64,000 nt of DNA, from NCBI RefSeq assembly GCF_000196015.1, contig NC_007974.2, forward strand, positions 2,232,001 through 2,296,000, in the 5' to 3' direction. The position numbers were made by a program, and so were the translations under genes. Origin of the DNA: Cupriavidus metallidurans CH34. GTDB taxonomy: Bacteria; Pseudomonadota; Gammaproteobacteria; Burkholderiales; Burkholderiaceae. Of the stretch, positions 9,553-17,196 are shown one piece after another. Below the pieces are notes generated by a model. That model made no database searches. It was not told the origin of the DNA and worked only from the letters and a program-made list of their open reading frames with translations. Numbering within the stretch: the first letter of the stretch is position 1; each line of letters starts with the position of its first letter.

Positions 9553-10404
9553 ATGCGCTCCCACATCAGTGAATATTGCCTGCGCACGATGTGTCGGGTA
9601 CTGGGCGTTCATCGTAGCGGTTACTACGTCTGGCAACGCCAGGCATCCAGCCCACGCCGGCGGGAGGATGATCGGCTGCTGGGTCTGATCAAGCATCACT
9701 GGTTGGCCAGCGGTGGCGTCTATGGCTACCGCAAGATCACGGTAGATCTGCGTGAATCTGGCGAAGCTTGCAGCCGTCACCGTGTGCATCGACTGATGAA
9801 AGGAGAAGGCCTGCGCGCACAGGTTGGTTACGGCAGCAAGCCACGCTATCGTGGCGGTCCGGTCGGCGTGGTGGCGAACGTCTTGAATCGAGAGTTCGCC
9901 CCCGATGCGCCGAACAAGGTCTGGGTCACCGACATCACGTACATCCGAACCTACGAAGGCTGGCTGTATCTGGCGGCAGTCATGGATTTGTACTCGCGTC
10001 AGATCGTTGGCTGGGCCACGCGATCAACGATGACCAGCGATCTGGTATTGCAGGCCTTGCTAGCCGCAGTCTGGAAACGCAAACCGAGGGCAGGTGTTAT
10101 GGTGCATTCGGATCAGGGCAGCCAGTTCACCAGCGATGATTGGCAGTCATTCCTGAAGGCACACAACATGGTGCCGAGCATGAGTCGTCGCGGTAATTGT
10201 CACGATAACGCCGTTGCCGAGAGCTTCTTCAGTGCATTGAAGAAGGAGCGAATCAAGCGGCGCATCTACCCGAACAGGGCGACTGCTGCCACGGACGTAT
10301 TCGATTACATTGAGATGTTCTATAACCCGATTCGCCGGCACGGTTCCGCCGGCGACCTGTCACCTGTAGAGTTTGAGCGGCGCTACGCGCTAAACGGCTC
10401 GTGA
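9553..10404 (+). CDS. IS3-family transposase OrfB (rve/DDE integrase domain)
   Basis: In the -1 frame relative to orfA; the active OrfAB protein is expected from frameshifting at the A7 run at 9502-9508. It contains the HTH_21 region (GGVYGYRKITVDLRE), then the DDE core: D in VWVTDITYI, D in VMVHSDQGSQFTS, and E in NCHDNAVAESFFSALKKE, with the usual 35-residue D-E spacing. The C-terminus FYNPIRRHGSAGDLSPVEFE is the family signature. Complete. Confidence 0.93.
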   Translation: MRSHISEYCLRTMCRVLGVHRSGYYVWQRQASSPRRREDDRLLGLIKHHWLASGGVYGYRKITVDLRESGEACSRHRVHRLMKGEGLRAQVGYGSKPRYRGGPVGVVANVLNREFAPDAPNKVWVTDITYIRTYEGWLYLAAVMDLYSRQIVGWATRSTMTSDLVLQALLAAVWKRKPRAGVMVHSDQGSQFTSDDWQSFLKAHNMVPSMSRRGNCHDNAVAESFFSALKKERIKRRIYPNRATAATDVFDYIEMFYNPIRRHGSAGDLSPVEFERRYALNGS

Positions 10405-10430
10405 GTGTCTATGAAACTCTGGCCGGTCCA

Positions 10431-10654
10431 ACGATCACGCCCGCTACCTCTGAGCCTGGGATGAAAGGCACCGCCGGCTTGACCTGATAGCGGCCGCGGA
10501 CAATCAGCGTATCGCCGAACGCAAGTCCCGATGCCTCTACACGAATTAAATACTGGTCGGATTTCGGAACTGGCACTGGGACATCTCGTAACGCCATCGT
10601 TCCGGCGTCTGCGATGGTTTCGACTTGCCACGCCTGCATCTGCGAAATCTGCAT
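10431..10654 (-). pseudogene. NADPH:quinone oxidoreductase-like gene, 5' part (split by IS3 element)
   Basis: Start ATG at 10654 with AGGAGGAG upstream. It encodes MQAWQVETIADAG, then DQYLIRVEASGLAFGDTLIVRGRYQ and VPFIPGSEVAGVIV, the N-terminal GroES-like domain of quinone oxidoreductases, ending at the IS3 junction. The remainder is at 8428-9199. The gene is divergent from the thiolase-fold operon and shares the operator at 10776-10786. Original function: probably two-electron reduction of a quinone or an enone. Confidence 0.88.
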
Positions 10655-10775
10655 TCTGCTCTCCTCCTGGACGACGATTCTATGAAGGGCATATCAGGCC
10701 TGACGCGCGTCAGTTCCCGACCTTGATGCGCCTTTGCATGAGCCATCGAAAACTGCCTCGCCGCTCATTTCATTA

Positions 10776-10786
10776 TGGTTGAACCA
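10776..10786. promoter_or_regulatory. GntR-type operator copy 4 (TGGTTGAACCA)
   Basis: Perfect core palindrome between divergent genes, exactly 42 bp before the thiolase-fold start at 10829. CATTAT (plus strand) abuts it on one side. On the minus strand TATCAT lies directly before it, the same arrangement as at copy 8. Confidence 0.7.
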
Positions 10787-10828
10787 ATGATATCATCGAC
10801 TACGGAGACTGACTCAACTGGAGTAGAC

Positions 10829-12004
10829 ATGACGATCAAAGGTAAGGCATGCATCGTGGGTGCTTACGAGCACCCAACACGCAAGGCACCGGATAAGACG
10901 GTTGCGCAGTTGCACGCAGAGTGCGCGAAGGGGGCACTGGAGGACGCAGGACTGACGCTGCAGGATGTTGACGGCTACTTTTGCGCAGGAGACGCTCCTG
11001 GCCTTGGCGCGAACAGCATGGCCGATTACCTCGGCCTCACGAACTTGCGGCATGTCGACACGACGGACACCGGAGGCTCCGCATATCTAATCCACGTCTC
11101 TCACGCAGCGCAAGCGATTGCGGCGGGCAAGTGCAACGTTGCGCTCATTACGCTCGCGGGGCGGCCCCGCACGGAAGGCGCCAGCGGTGTTGGCGTCGGC
11201 GCGCGACTGGTGACAGCTGCGACGCCCGATGCATCTTGGGAGATGCCCTATAGCCCGGTCACGGTGAACATGTACGCCCTTGCAGCGGCAAGGCATATGT
11301 ACGAGTTCGGCACTACTTCCGAACAACTCGCATGGATCAAGGTGGCGGCTGCCACCCATGCGCAGCACAACCCGAATGCGATGCTCCGCGACCTCGTTAG
11401 CGTCGAGGATGTGCTCGGCTCAGCTCTGATCTCTGACCCGCTGCATAAACTTGACTGCTGCGTTGTCAGTGACGGTGGCGGCGCGCTTGTCGTAGCGCGA
11501 CCCGAAATCGCCCGAAAGCTCAACCGTCCCATCGTGAAAGTACTGGGTGCGGGCGAGACGATCAAAGGCCAACTGGGCGGGAACGTCGACCTCACCTATT
11601 CCGGGGCAGCGGTGTCGGGACCGGTCGCCTTTGAAGAAGCCGGAATCAAGCCGTCTGACATCCAGTACGCATCAATCTACGACAGCTTCACCATCACCGT
11701 TCTGATGCAGTTGGAAGACCTTGGCTTCTGCAAGAAAGGCGAAGGTGGCAAGTTCGTCGCTGATGGAAATCTGATCTCCGGCGTAGGCAAGCTGCCCTTC
11801 AACACGGATGGCGGTGGCCTTTGCAACAACCACCCGGCAAACCGCGGTGGCATCACCAAAGTCATCGAGGCAGTCCGTCAGTTGCGCGGGGAGGCACATC
11901 CCAAGGTGCAAGTTCCCAACTGCACTCTCGCGCTTGCTCAAGGTACCGGCGGCCTCCTCGGTTCGCGCCACGGTAGCGCAACTCTCATCTTGGAAAGGGA
12001 ATGA
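10829..12004 (+). CDS. Thiolase-fold protein, SCP2-thiolase/Ltp2-like, lacking the nucleophilic Cys
   Basis: 391 residues from the ATG at 10829 (GGAG 5 bp upstream; an earlier GTG at 10775 would begin inside the operator). It has the thiolase fold (KGALEDAGLTLQDVDGYFCAGD, YASIYDSFTITVLMQLEDLG, GGLCNNHPANRGGI). At the position of the reactive Cys the sequence is DTTDTGGSAY, with no cysteine. In this family, Cys-less members paired with DUF35 proteins (Ltp2 with its DUF35 partner in steroid side-chain breakdown) are retro-aldolases that release a short acyl-CoA. A DUF35 gene follows 3 bp downstream, supporting that role. Thiolase activity is unlikely. Confidence 0.85.
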   Translation: MTIKGKACIVGAYEHPTRKAPDKTVAQLHAECAKGALEDAGLTLQDVDGYFCAGDAPGLGANSMADYLGLTNLRHVDTTDTGGSAYLIHVSHAAQAIAAGKCNVALITLAGRPRTEGASGVGVGARLVTAATPDASWEMPYSPVTVNMYALAAARHMYEFGTTSEQLAWIKVAAATHAQHNPNAMLRDLVSVEDVLGSALISDPLHKLDCCVVSDGGGALVVARPEIARKLNRPIVKVLGAGETIKGQLGGNVDLTYSGAAVSGPVAFEEAGIKPSDIQYASIYDSFTITVLMQLEDLGFCKKGEGGKFVADGNLISGVGKLPFNTDGGGLCNNHPANRGGITKVIEAVRQLRGEAHPKVQVPNCTLALAQGTGGLLGSRHGSATLILERE

Positions 12005-12007
12005 GCC

Positions 12008-12406
12008 ATGACTACACCCCACGTTGATCGCCCTCTTGCTGCCCCAGTTGTTGACGCAAGCAACGAAAGCTACTGGCGCTATGCGCGTGAAGGCATGCTC
12101 AGCTCACGACGCTGCAAGTCTTGCAAGAAGCTGCATTGGTATCCTCGCGCCCTTTGTCCGTTCTGCCAAGGCGAAACGGAATGGGAATGCCTTTCGGGCA
12201 ACGGCACAATCTACAGTGTCAGCGTAACCCGCAAAGCAGGGCCAATCCCCTATGCCATCGCATACGTTACGCTCGACGAGGGCCCGACGATGCTCACAAA
12301 CATTGTCGACTGCGATTTGGATTCGCTGAAGATCGGACAGCGCGTGAAGGCTTGCTTCAAGCCTTCCGAAGGAGACAGTCCAATCCCGATGTTCACACCT
12401 GCTTAA
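12008..12406 (+). CDS. Zn-ribbon/OB-fold DUF35 protein, partner of the thiolase-fold protein
   Basis: 132 residues. An N-terminal helix (ESYWRYAREGML) is followed by a rubredoxin-like zinc ribbon, CKSC near 37-40 and CPFC near 52-55, then an OB fold (NGTIYSVSVTRKA, IAYVTLDEGPTMLTNIVDC). DUF35 proteins bind thiolase-fold enzymes and the acyl-CoA pantetheine. It sits 3 bp after the thiolase-fold gene and 11 bp before the crotonase, so it is in the same transcript. Confidence 0.9.
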   Translation: MTTPHVDRPLAAPVVDASNESYWRYAREGMLSSRRCKSCKKLHWYPRALCPFCQGETEWECLSGNGTIYSVSVTRKAGPIPYAIAYVTLDEGPTMLTNIVDCDLDSLKIGQRVKACFKPSEGDSPIPMFTPA

Positions 12407-12417
12407 AGCGAGGGAAC

Positions 12418-13212
12418 ATGGATACTCTCGACTTCGAAGTAGTGAACAACGTTGGCTGGATTCGCATGAATCGGGCCGCGAAGCACAATCCGTTTGATGC
12501 GGAGCTTCGCGCCGACCTGATGACCGTCTTGGAGCGTGTTCGAGACGATGCTGACATCAGGGTCCTCGTGCTTACGAGCCATCCTGGCTCATTCTGCGCG
12601 GGAGGGAATCTCCATGTTCTTCGAGACAACCTCGACTCTGGCCCCGCCTACTGGCAGCAGCGCATCAAGACCGGCCTTCGATTCATCCACGATATGTTGA
12701 ATCTCGGTCGCCCAGTTATTGCTGCCGTAGACGGCCCGGCATTCGGAGCTGGATTCGCGTTGTCTCTGACAGCAGATATCGTGCTGGCAAGTCCTCGTGC
12801 ACGCTTCTCTATGGCCTACCTCCGCCTTGGTCTGGTACCGGATCTCGGCGCGCTGTACCTTCTTCCCCGAGCAGTTGGACTGCAACGAGCCAAGGAGTTG
12901 ATGTTCTCAACCCGAGAACTGGACGCGGAAGAGGCTCATCGCCTGGGGCTTGTGATGGAAGTACATGAGAGCGAGGCACTTGAGCAGCGTGCTCGAGAAA
13001 TTGCCGAGAGCCTGGTCCAAGCTGCCCCGACCGCCCTCGCACTGACGAAGGCGGCGCTGAACGTTTCGTTGGATTCCGATGAGCAAACGATGTTTAGTCT
13101 CGAGGCGGCCAGCCAAGCTGCAGCTTTCTCGACGAAGGAACCGCGCGCTGCAATCGAAGCACTCCTGTCCAAACAACCTCCTCCGTTTCGCGGATTTCCA
13201 CGGCGTTCGTAA
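12418..13212 (+). CDS. Enoyl-CoA hydratase/isomerase (crotonase), PaaG-like
   Basis: 264 residues from the ATG at 12418 (AGCGAGGGA upstream). Crotonase oxyanion-hole segments FCAGGNLHVL and VDGPAFGAGFALSLTADIVLA are present. The first hydratase Glu is not conserved, while MAYLRLGLVPDLGALYLLPR has the Asp used by isomerases of the PaaG type, so double-bond isomerisation is more likely than simple hydration. It is a clear paralogue of the crotonase at 35685-36506 (shared GLVPDxGAxYxLPRxVGLQRAKEL). Confidence 0.88.
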   Translation: MDTLDFEVVNNVGWIRMNRAAKHNPFDAELRADLMTVLERVRDDADIRVLVLTSHPGSFCAGGNLHVLRDNLDSGPAYWQQRIKTGLRFIHDMLNLGRPVIAAVDGPAFGAGFALSLTADIVLASPRARFSMAYLRLGLVPDLGALYLLPRAVGLQRAKELMFSTRELDAEEAHRLGLVMEVHESEALEQRAREIAESLVQAAPTALALTKAALNVSLDSDEQTMFSLEAASQAAAFSTKEPRAAIEALLSKQPPPFRGFPRRS

Positions 13213-13214
13213 TC

Positions 13215-14030
13215 ATGCGATCTCTCAAGAACAAGACGCTATTCGTCACCGGGGCGAGTCGCGGCATCGGCCTGGCAATCGCAAAGCGGGCGGCTCAAGA
13301 TGGTGCGAACATCGTCATCGCAGCCAAATCCGCCGAGCCTCACCCCAAGCTACCAGGAACAATCTTCACAGCGGCTCGTGAAATCGAAGAGGCAGGCGGG
13401 ACAGCTTTGCCTCTCGTCGTAGATATTCGTGACGAGCAACAAGTACAGTCGGCAGTGGACAAGGCCGTTGAACATTTCGGAGGGATTGACGTCTGCATCA
13501 ACAACGCCAGTGCAATCAGCAAGACTGGCACATTGGCCACGGACATGAAACGGTTTGACTTGATGCATAGCATCAACACACGTGGCACGTATCTCGTCAC
13601 GAGAACTTGCCTTCCGCACCTTCTGAAGTCATCCAACCCTCATGTCCTGATGCTCTCGCCTCCTCTGAATATGGAGGCGCGCTGGTTCTCGCCCAATGTC
13701 GCTTACACGATGGCGAAATTCGGCATGAGCATGTGCGTGCTCGGGATGGCCGGGGAGTTTCGTGGACAGGTGGCGATCAACGCTTTGTGGCCTCGGACCT
13801 TCGTTGGAACGGCGGCCGTCCAGAACATCTTGGGCGGCGAGACGACTATGAAGCGCACCCGTCACCCGGAGATCGTCGCCGACGCTGCCTATGCCATCCT
13901 GACGAAGGACACATCCTTCACCGGGAACTTCTGCGTCGACGAATCCGTCCTCCGTCAGGAAGGCGTTACCGATTTCAGCCAATACAGCGACTGCCCCGAA
14001 TCCGACCTGATCCCGGACTCGTTCGTTTAA
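13215..14030 (+). CDS. Short-chain dehydrogenase/reductase, HSDL2-like
   Basis: 271 residues. NAD(P)-binding TGASRGIG near residues 12-19, then the long insertion AAKSAEPHPKLPGTI typical of the HSDL2/SDR family in fatty-acid clusters; catalytic Tyr/Lys in VAYTMAKFGM; NNAS motif at INNASAIS. The first codon follows the preceding stop by 2 bp. Likely oxidises a 3-hydroxyacyl-CoA or an alcohol in the same pathway. The family has no well-defined substrate. Confidence 0.85.
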   Translation: MRSLKNKTLFVTGASRGIGLAIAKRAAQDGANIVIAAKSAEPHPKLPGTIFTAAREIEEAGGTALPLVVDIRDEQQVQSAVDKAVEHFGGIDVCINNASAISKTGTLATDMKRFDLMHSINTRGTYLVTRTCLPHLLKSSNPHVLMLSPPLNMEARWFSPNVAYTMAKFGMSMCVLGMAGEFRGQVAINALWPRTFVGTAAVQNILGGETTMKRTRHPEIVADAAYAILTKDTSFTGNFCVDESVLRQEGVTDFSQYSDCPESDLIPDSFV

Positions 14031-14239
14031 TCCTCTCGTACCATTACACCAGGAGCAACCGACCCTGCTCCTTCCCCGCATCCCTCTGTTTTGCAATCGC
14101 GTTCGGAAGTCAGGACGCTCCGTCATGCGGGGCGTTCAGAACAGCGTGACAAGTATTGCGTCGTAACAATGGTCTGGTAGAACAGATTGCATCATCTCGA
14201 ACCGGACCAATCAACAACTATAGGATTGGAGGAGACAAG

Positions 14240-15208
14240 ATGACCACTAGACGACAGACGTTGGGATTGCTCTCGGCGTTAGCAATGGGATCCAGCTTCG
14301 CTCAGGGCCAGCGCTGGCCAAGCAAGCCGATTATGTTGGTCGTGCCTTTTCCGCCCGGTGGGCAGACAGACGCCGTCGCGCGCAGTGTAGCGCGCCAGTT
14401 GGAGACCACCCTCCGTCAGCCGGTTGTCATTGACAATCGGCCAGGGGCAAACTCGCTGATCGGCACCCAGCTGGTATCTCGATCCGCTCCGGACGGGTAC
14501 ACCCTGCTGTTCAATATGACGGCGCTGGTTAGTAATCCTATCCTGCAACCGAACGCTCGATACGATGCGCTCAAGGAGTTTGTCCCGATAGGTCGGATCT
14601 ATGAGATCCCGGCAGTGTGGTCGGTACCCCCAAAGTCGGCACAGACACTCGAGCAATTTATCGGACTCGCCAAGAAGGCAAAGGACCCCCTCAGCTTCGC
14701 CACTACCGGCCATGCGTCGAGCTCACACTACTTCGGTGAAATGTTCGCGCGCGCCGCAGGCATTCGACTTAATCATGTGCCTTACAAAGGCGAAAGTCCC
14801 ATCATACCGGACCTGATTGGTGGTCGGCTCGACGCCGCTGTCGTATCAAGCGCAACCGCATTGCAGTATGGCAAGGACGGCCGCATTCGAAATCTTGCAG
14901 TATCCGGATCTCACCGCTGGAAAGCCATTCCAGACGTGCCGACCTTCCTTGAACTTGGCGTTCCAGGAATGACAACCGAAACCTATGCGGGGATTTTTGC
15001 ACCCGCTGGCACCCCACGCGTCGTTGTGGATCAATTACACGCGGCAATTACGACCGTATGTAAGACCCCAGAGTTGCAGCGTCAACTATTGGACAACGGC
15101 CTGGAAGTAGCGCCGACGCTGAGTCCAGATCAGTTTGAGGCACTCATGCGCAAATCTCGAAACGAGTGGCTGGCCATCAAGGAAAACAGCGCGATTCGGG
15201 TGGAATAG
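14240..15208 (+). CDS. Bug-type substrate-binding protein (third copy)
   Basis: 322 residues from the ATG at 14240, directly preceded by GGAGGAGACAAG. It has a short signal peptide (TTRRQTLGLLSALAMGSSFAQG), then WPSKPIMLVVPFPPGGQTDAVARSVARQLE with the Bug GGxxD motif and SAPDGYTLLF. It follows the SDR by about 210 bp without an obvious separate operator of good quality (a weak TGGTAGAACAG lies at 14175). Its position after a catabolic operon suggests uptake of the substrate or a related acid. Confidence 0.9.
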   Translation: MTTRRQTLGLLSALAMGSSFAQGQRWPSKPIMLVVPFPPGGQTDAVARSVARQLETTLRQPVVIDNRPGANSLIGTQLVSRSAPDGYTLLFNMTALVSNPILQPNARYDALKEFVPIGRIYEIPAVWSVPPKSAQTLEQFIGLAKKAKDPLSFATTGHASSSHYFGEMFARAAGIRLNHVPYKGESPIIPDLIGGRLDAAVVSSATALQYGKDGRIRNLAVSGSHRWKAIPDVPTFLELGVPGMTTETYAGIFAPAGTPRVVVDQLHAAITTVCKTPELQRQLLDNGLEVAPTLSPDQFEALMRKSRNEWLAIKENSAIRVE

Positions 15209-15297
15209 CGATGAGCAAATGCGCTCACGGAAGCACACTATGGCATCCGTGATGCGCATCTACGTGACCCGCAGAAGCCCACTCCATTCCAAACGAA

Positions 15298-15326
15298 CAA
15301 AAAAAGGCGCCGCAAGGGCGCCAAAA
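15298..15326 (-). terminator. Rho-independent terminator of the porin gene
   Basis: GGCGCC (15306-15311), 5-base loop, GGCGCC (15317-15322). Read on the minus strand the hairpin is followed by seven or more T. It lies about 20 bp after the porin stop codon. Confidence 0.8.
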
Positions 15327-15346
15327 GCATGAATGCGTGTAGGTGC

Positions 15347-16462
15347 TCAGAAGATATGCCGGATGCCCAATGCCGCACCAACCTGGCTGCTCTTGCCGGC
15401 ACCGAGCAAGTACGCCCCGCTCGCAGCCGTAGTCGCCAGTCCGCCAAAGGCGAGCGCGACGTTCTTAGAGTAGGCCGTAGTCAAATAGACGTTAGTCCGT
15501 TTCGAGAAGTCATAGCTCGCCATGAAGCTGACTTGGTAAGGATTGGGTCGGTCAAGCTCTGCGCCGTTGTACTGCGCCCTGAGCGTGTGCAGCTTGTCGT
15601 AGTAATAAGCAAGCATCAGATTGACCTTCGGCGCGACCTGATAATTGACGCCAAACCAGAGGAAGTCGTCGCGCAGCGCCACGCTACCATTCGAGAACTC
15701 GTTGCGCCCCCACCGATAGCCGCCGGAGAATCGGAACTTTCCGAGGTTGTAGCCCGCGCCGATCGCTGCCTTTCGGAAGTTACCAATTCCGTTATCACCC
15801 AGCGTTGTGAGCGTCGGATAGAACTGATCGTACGCAATCGATGCGCCAAACTCACCTGCTGAGTACTCGAGCGAAGCGCCATAGCCAGCATTCGCCCTAA
15901 TCTCCCCCGGAGTCTCGCCTGCACCGAACACACCATTCCCAAAAGTCCAGTGTAATCGTGCTCCGATGCTGCCTCGCTGGATGACATAGTTAACACTGTT
16001 GTCGTTTCTCAGATTCATACCCAAAAGAAACGACAACGGCTCATACATCGGCGCATACGCACTAGGCGAAAAGTTGGCCAGAGCGCGGAAGATGGTGCTG
16101 TATTGCCGCCCGAACGTCAGTTGACCGTACTCATCGCTGCTCACTCCAACAAACGTCTGTCGATCGTACAGCTTGTTTGCGTTGAACTGCGTGCCGGTAT
16201 CCACGTTGAAGCCGCCTTCAACGGTGAAAATTCCCTTCAGCCCACCGCCGAGATCCTCCACCCCGCGCACGCCCCAACGGTTGCTGGCGAAGCCGCCGCC
16301 ACTATTCCGGACGACGCTGCCTGATGCGCCACTGGCATTCGTCAACTTATTCACGTACTCGATGTTCGAATCGACCACGCCATACAACGTCACACTTGAG
16401 TGGGCATAGCCAGTACACAGCAACAGCCCCAGCGCCGTCGACGCAAGCAACGCTCTTTTCAC
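15347..16462 (-). CDS. Outer-membrane general porin (Burkholderiales OmpC-like, Porin_4 type)
   Basis: 371 residues starting at a GTG (16462) preceded by GGAGGAGACAAG; an upstream ATG gives a longer N-terminus without a good ribosome site. Signal peptide KRALLASTALGLLLCTGYAHS, then SSVTLYGVVDSNIEYVNK, the standard first beta strand. GGGFASNRWGVRGVEDLGGGLKGIFTVEGGF and FGRQYSTIF follow, and the chain ends in ALGIRHIF with the terminal Phe needed for BAM assembly. Operator copy 5 lies 114 bp upstream, so this porin appears tied to the catabolic regulon as an uptake channel. Confidence 0.93.
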   Translation of the reverse strand: MKRALLASTALGLLLCTGYAHSSVTLYGVVDSNIEYVNKLTNASGASGSVVRNSGGGFASNRWGVRGVEDLGGGLKGIFTVEGGFNVDTGTQFNANKLYDRQTFVGVSSDEYGQLTFGRQYSTIFRALANFSPSAYAPMYEPLSFLLGMNLRNDNSVNYVIQRGSIGARLHWTFGNGVFGAGETPGEIRANAGYGASLEYSAGEFGASIAYDQFYPTLTTLGDNGIGNFRKAAIGAGYNLGKFRFSGGYRWGRNEFSNGSVALRDDFLWFGVNYQVAPKVNLMLAYYYDKLHTLRAQYNGAELDRPNPYQVSFMASYDFSKRTNVYLTTAYSKNVALAFGGLATTAASGAYLLGAGKSSQVGAALGIRHIF

Positions 16463-16576
16463 CTTGTCTCCTCCGATTTTTTGCATGTCTCGCAAGGTCA
16501 CCGCCTCGCTAGGAAGCGCTCAGGTGCAGATTTCCGATCTCTGCGCCTTGTCCGCCTCGCAGTGATTAAATATGAT

Positions 16577-16587
16577 TGGTTGAACCA
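16577..16587. promoter_or_regulatory. GntR-type operator copy 5 (TGGTTGAACCA)
   Basis: Perfect core on the porin side of the 318-bp divergent region 16463-16780. It is 51 bp centre-to-centre from copy 6, about five helical turns, so a looped or cooperative complex is possible. Confidence 0.7.
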
Positions 16588-16627
16588 TCGATATAGTGGA
16601 AAACCCCGCGCAATCACATCTTTACAT

Positions 16628-16638
16628 TGGTTCAACCA
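16628..16638. promoter_or_regulatory. GntR-type operator copy 6 (TGGTTCAACCA)
   Basis: Perfect core in front of the plus-strand genes at 16781 and 17197. Together with copy 5 it is the only closely spaced pair of sites in the window. Confidence 0.7.
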
Positions 16639-16780
16639 CTGCATAAGATTGAGCAGGCGCGCCTCATGTCAGGACAAGCGTGGAGCGCAGAAGATCAAGC
16701 TTTTGGTCATCGAACGTGCTCTGCACGCCCCCATTCGGCGAGTTCGAACTCGCGAGTTCACACCTTTTGCAGATGTCGTC

Positions 16781-17149
16781 ATGAGTCAAACCGACCACCC
16801 TTCCCTGAAAGAAGTCATTCGCAGCCGCGCTTCGGAAGTTGGCTTCCCCACCGAGGCCACCAAAGAAGCGAGGTCGTGTTTGCTTAAGGACCTCCGTGCG
16901 CTGACGAGGTCCATCGTCGACGTTTCCTCCAGGCTGACGCAGACTCAGCGTCAGGCGCTTCTGGTCTCAGTTGTCGACGAATCGTTAGTGCGAGGGGACT
17001 ATCAGTCGTCCGTCCTGCTTATGGCCGCGGGCAGTGAACTCTCCGTTCGATGGCCTAAGGAGCTCACGCAGTCCTTGGTCGCGGAAGCGAGCCGGCAGAG
17101 TCAGTTGTTTCGGTACCTCTTTTGGCTCGTAGTCAGGCGTTCTGCCTGA
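16781..17149 (+). CDS. Small protein of unknown function
   Basis: 122 residues, no family recognised. It is polar and helical (TEATKEARSCLLKDLRALTRSIVDVSSRLTQ), with hydrophobic patches QALLVSVVDESLV and SVLLMAAGSEL and a basic, aromatic C-terminus (LFRYLFWLVVRRSA). No signal peptide or zinc motif. The ATG lacks a strong ribosome site. It lies directly downstream of operator copy 6 and 47 bp before a crotonase gene, so it may belong to that transcript. It could be a small regulator or a chance frame. Confidence 0.45.
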   Translation: MSQTDHPSLKEVIRSRASEVGFPTEATKEARSCLLKDLRALTRSIVDVSSRLTQTQRQALLVSVVDESLVRGDYQSSVLLMAAGSELSVRWPKELTQSLVAEASRQSQLFRYLFWLVVRRSA

Positions 17150-17196
17150 CGAACTCACATTGAGACTATTCAACTGAATCGCGAGGAGACCTGATA

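Larger units (their letters stand above)
9200..10430 (+). mobile_element. IS3-family insertion sequence, 1231 bp
   Basis: Bounded by imperfect terminal inverted repeats beginning TGGACCGGCCAG (9200-9234 and 10396-10430; 28 of 35 bases match) and flanked by a 3-bp target duplication ACG (9197-9199 and 10431-10433). It contains overlapping orfA and orfB with an A7 slippery run (9502-9508) followed by G, typical of -1 programmed frameshifting in IS3 elements. Both ends and both frames are intact, so it is probably still mobile. It interrupts a quinone-oxidoreductase gene on the opposite strand. Confidence 0.93.

Noticed and set aside
12121..13212. Longer 363-codon reading of the crotonase gene
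   Set aside because: The extension overlaps the DUF35 gene in another frame; the ATG at 12418 has a ribosome site and gives the normal family length.
14175..14185. TGGTAGAACAG before the third Bug gene
   Set aside because: Two mismatches in one arm and no matching -10 box at the usual place; too weak to count as an operator.
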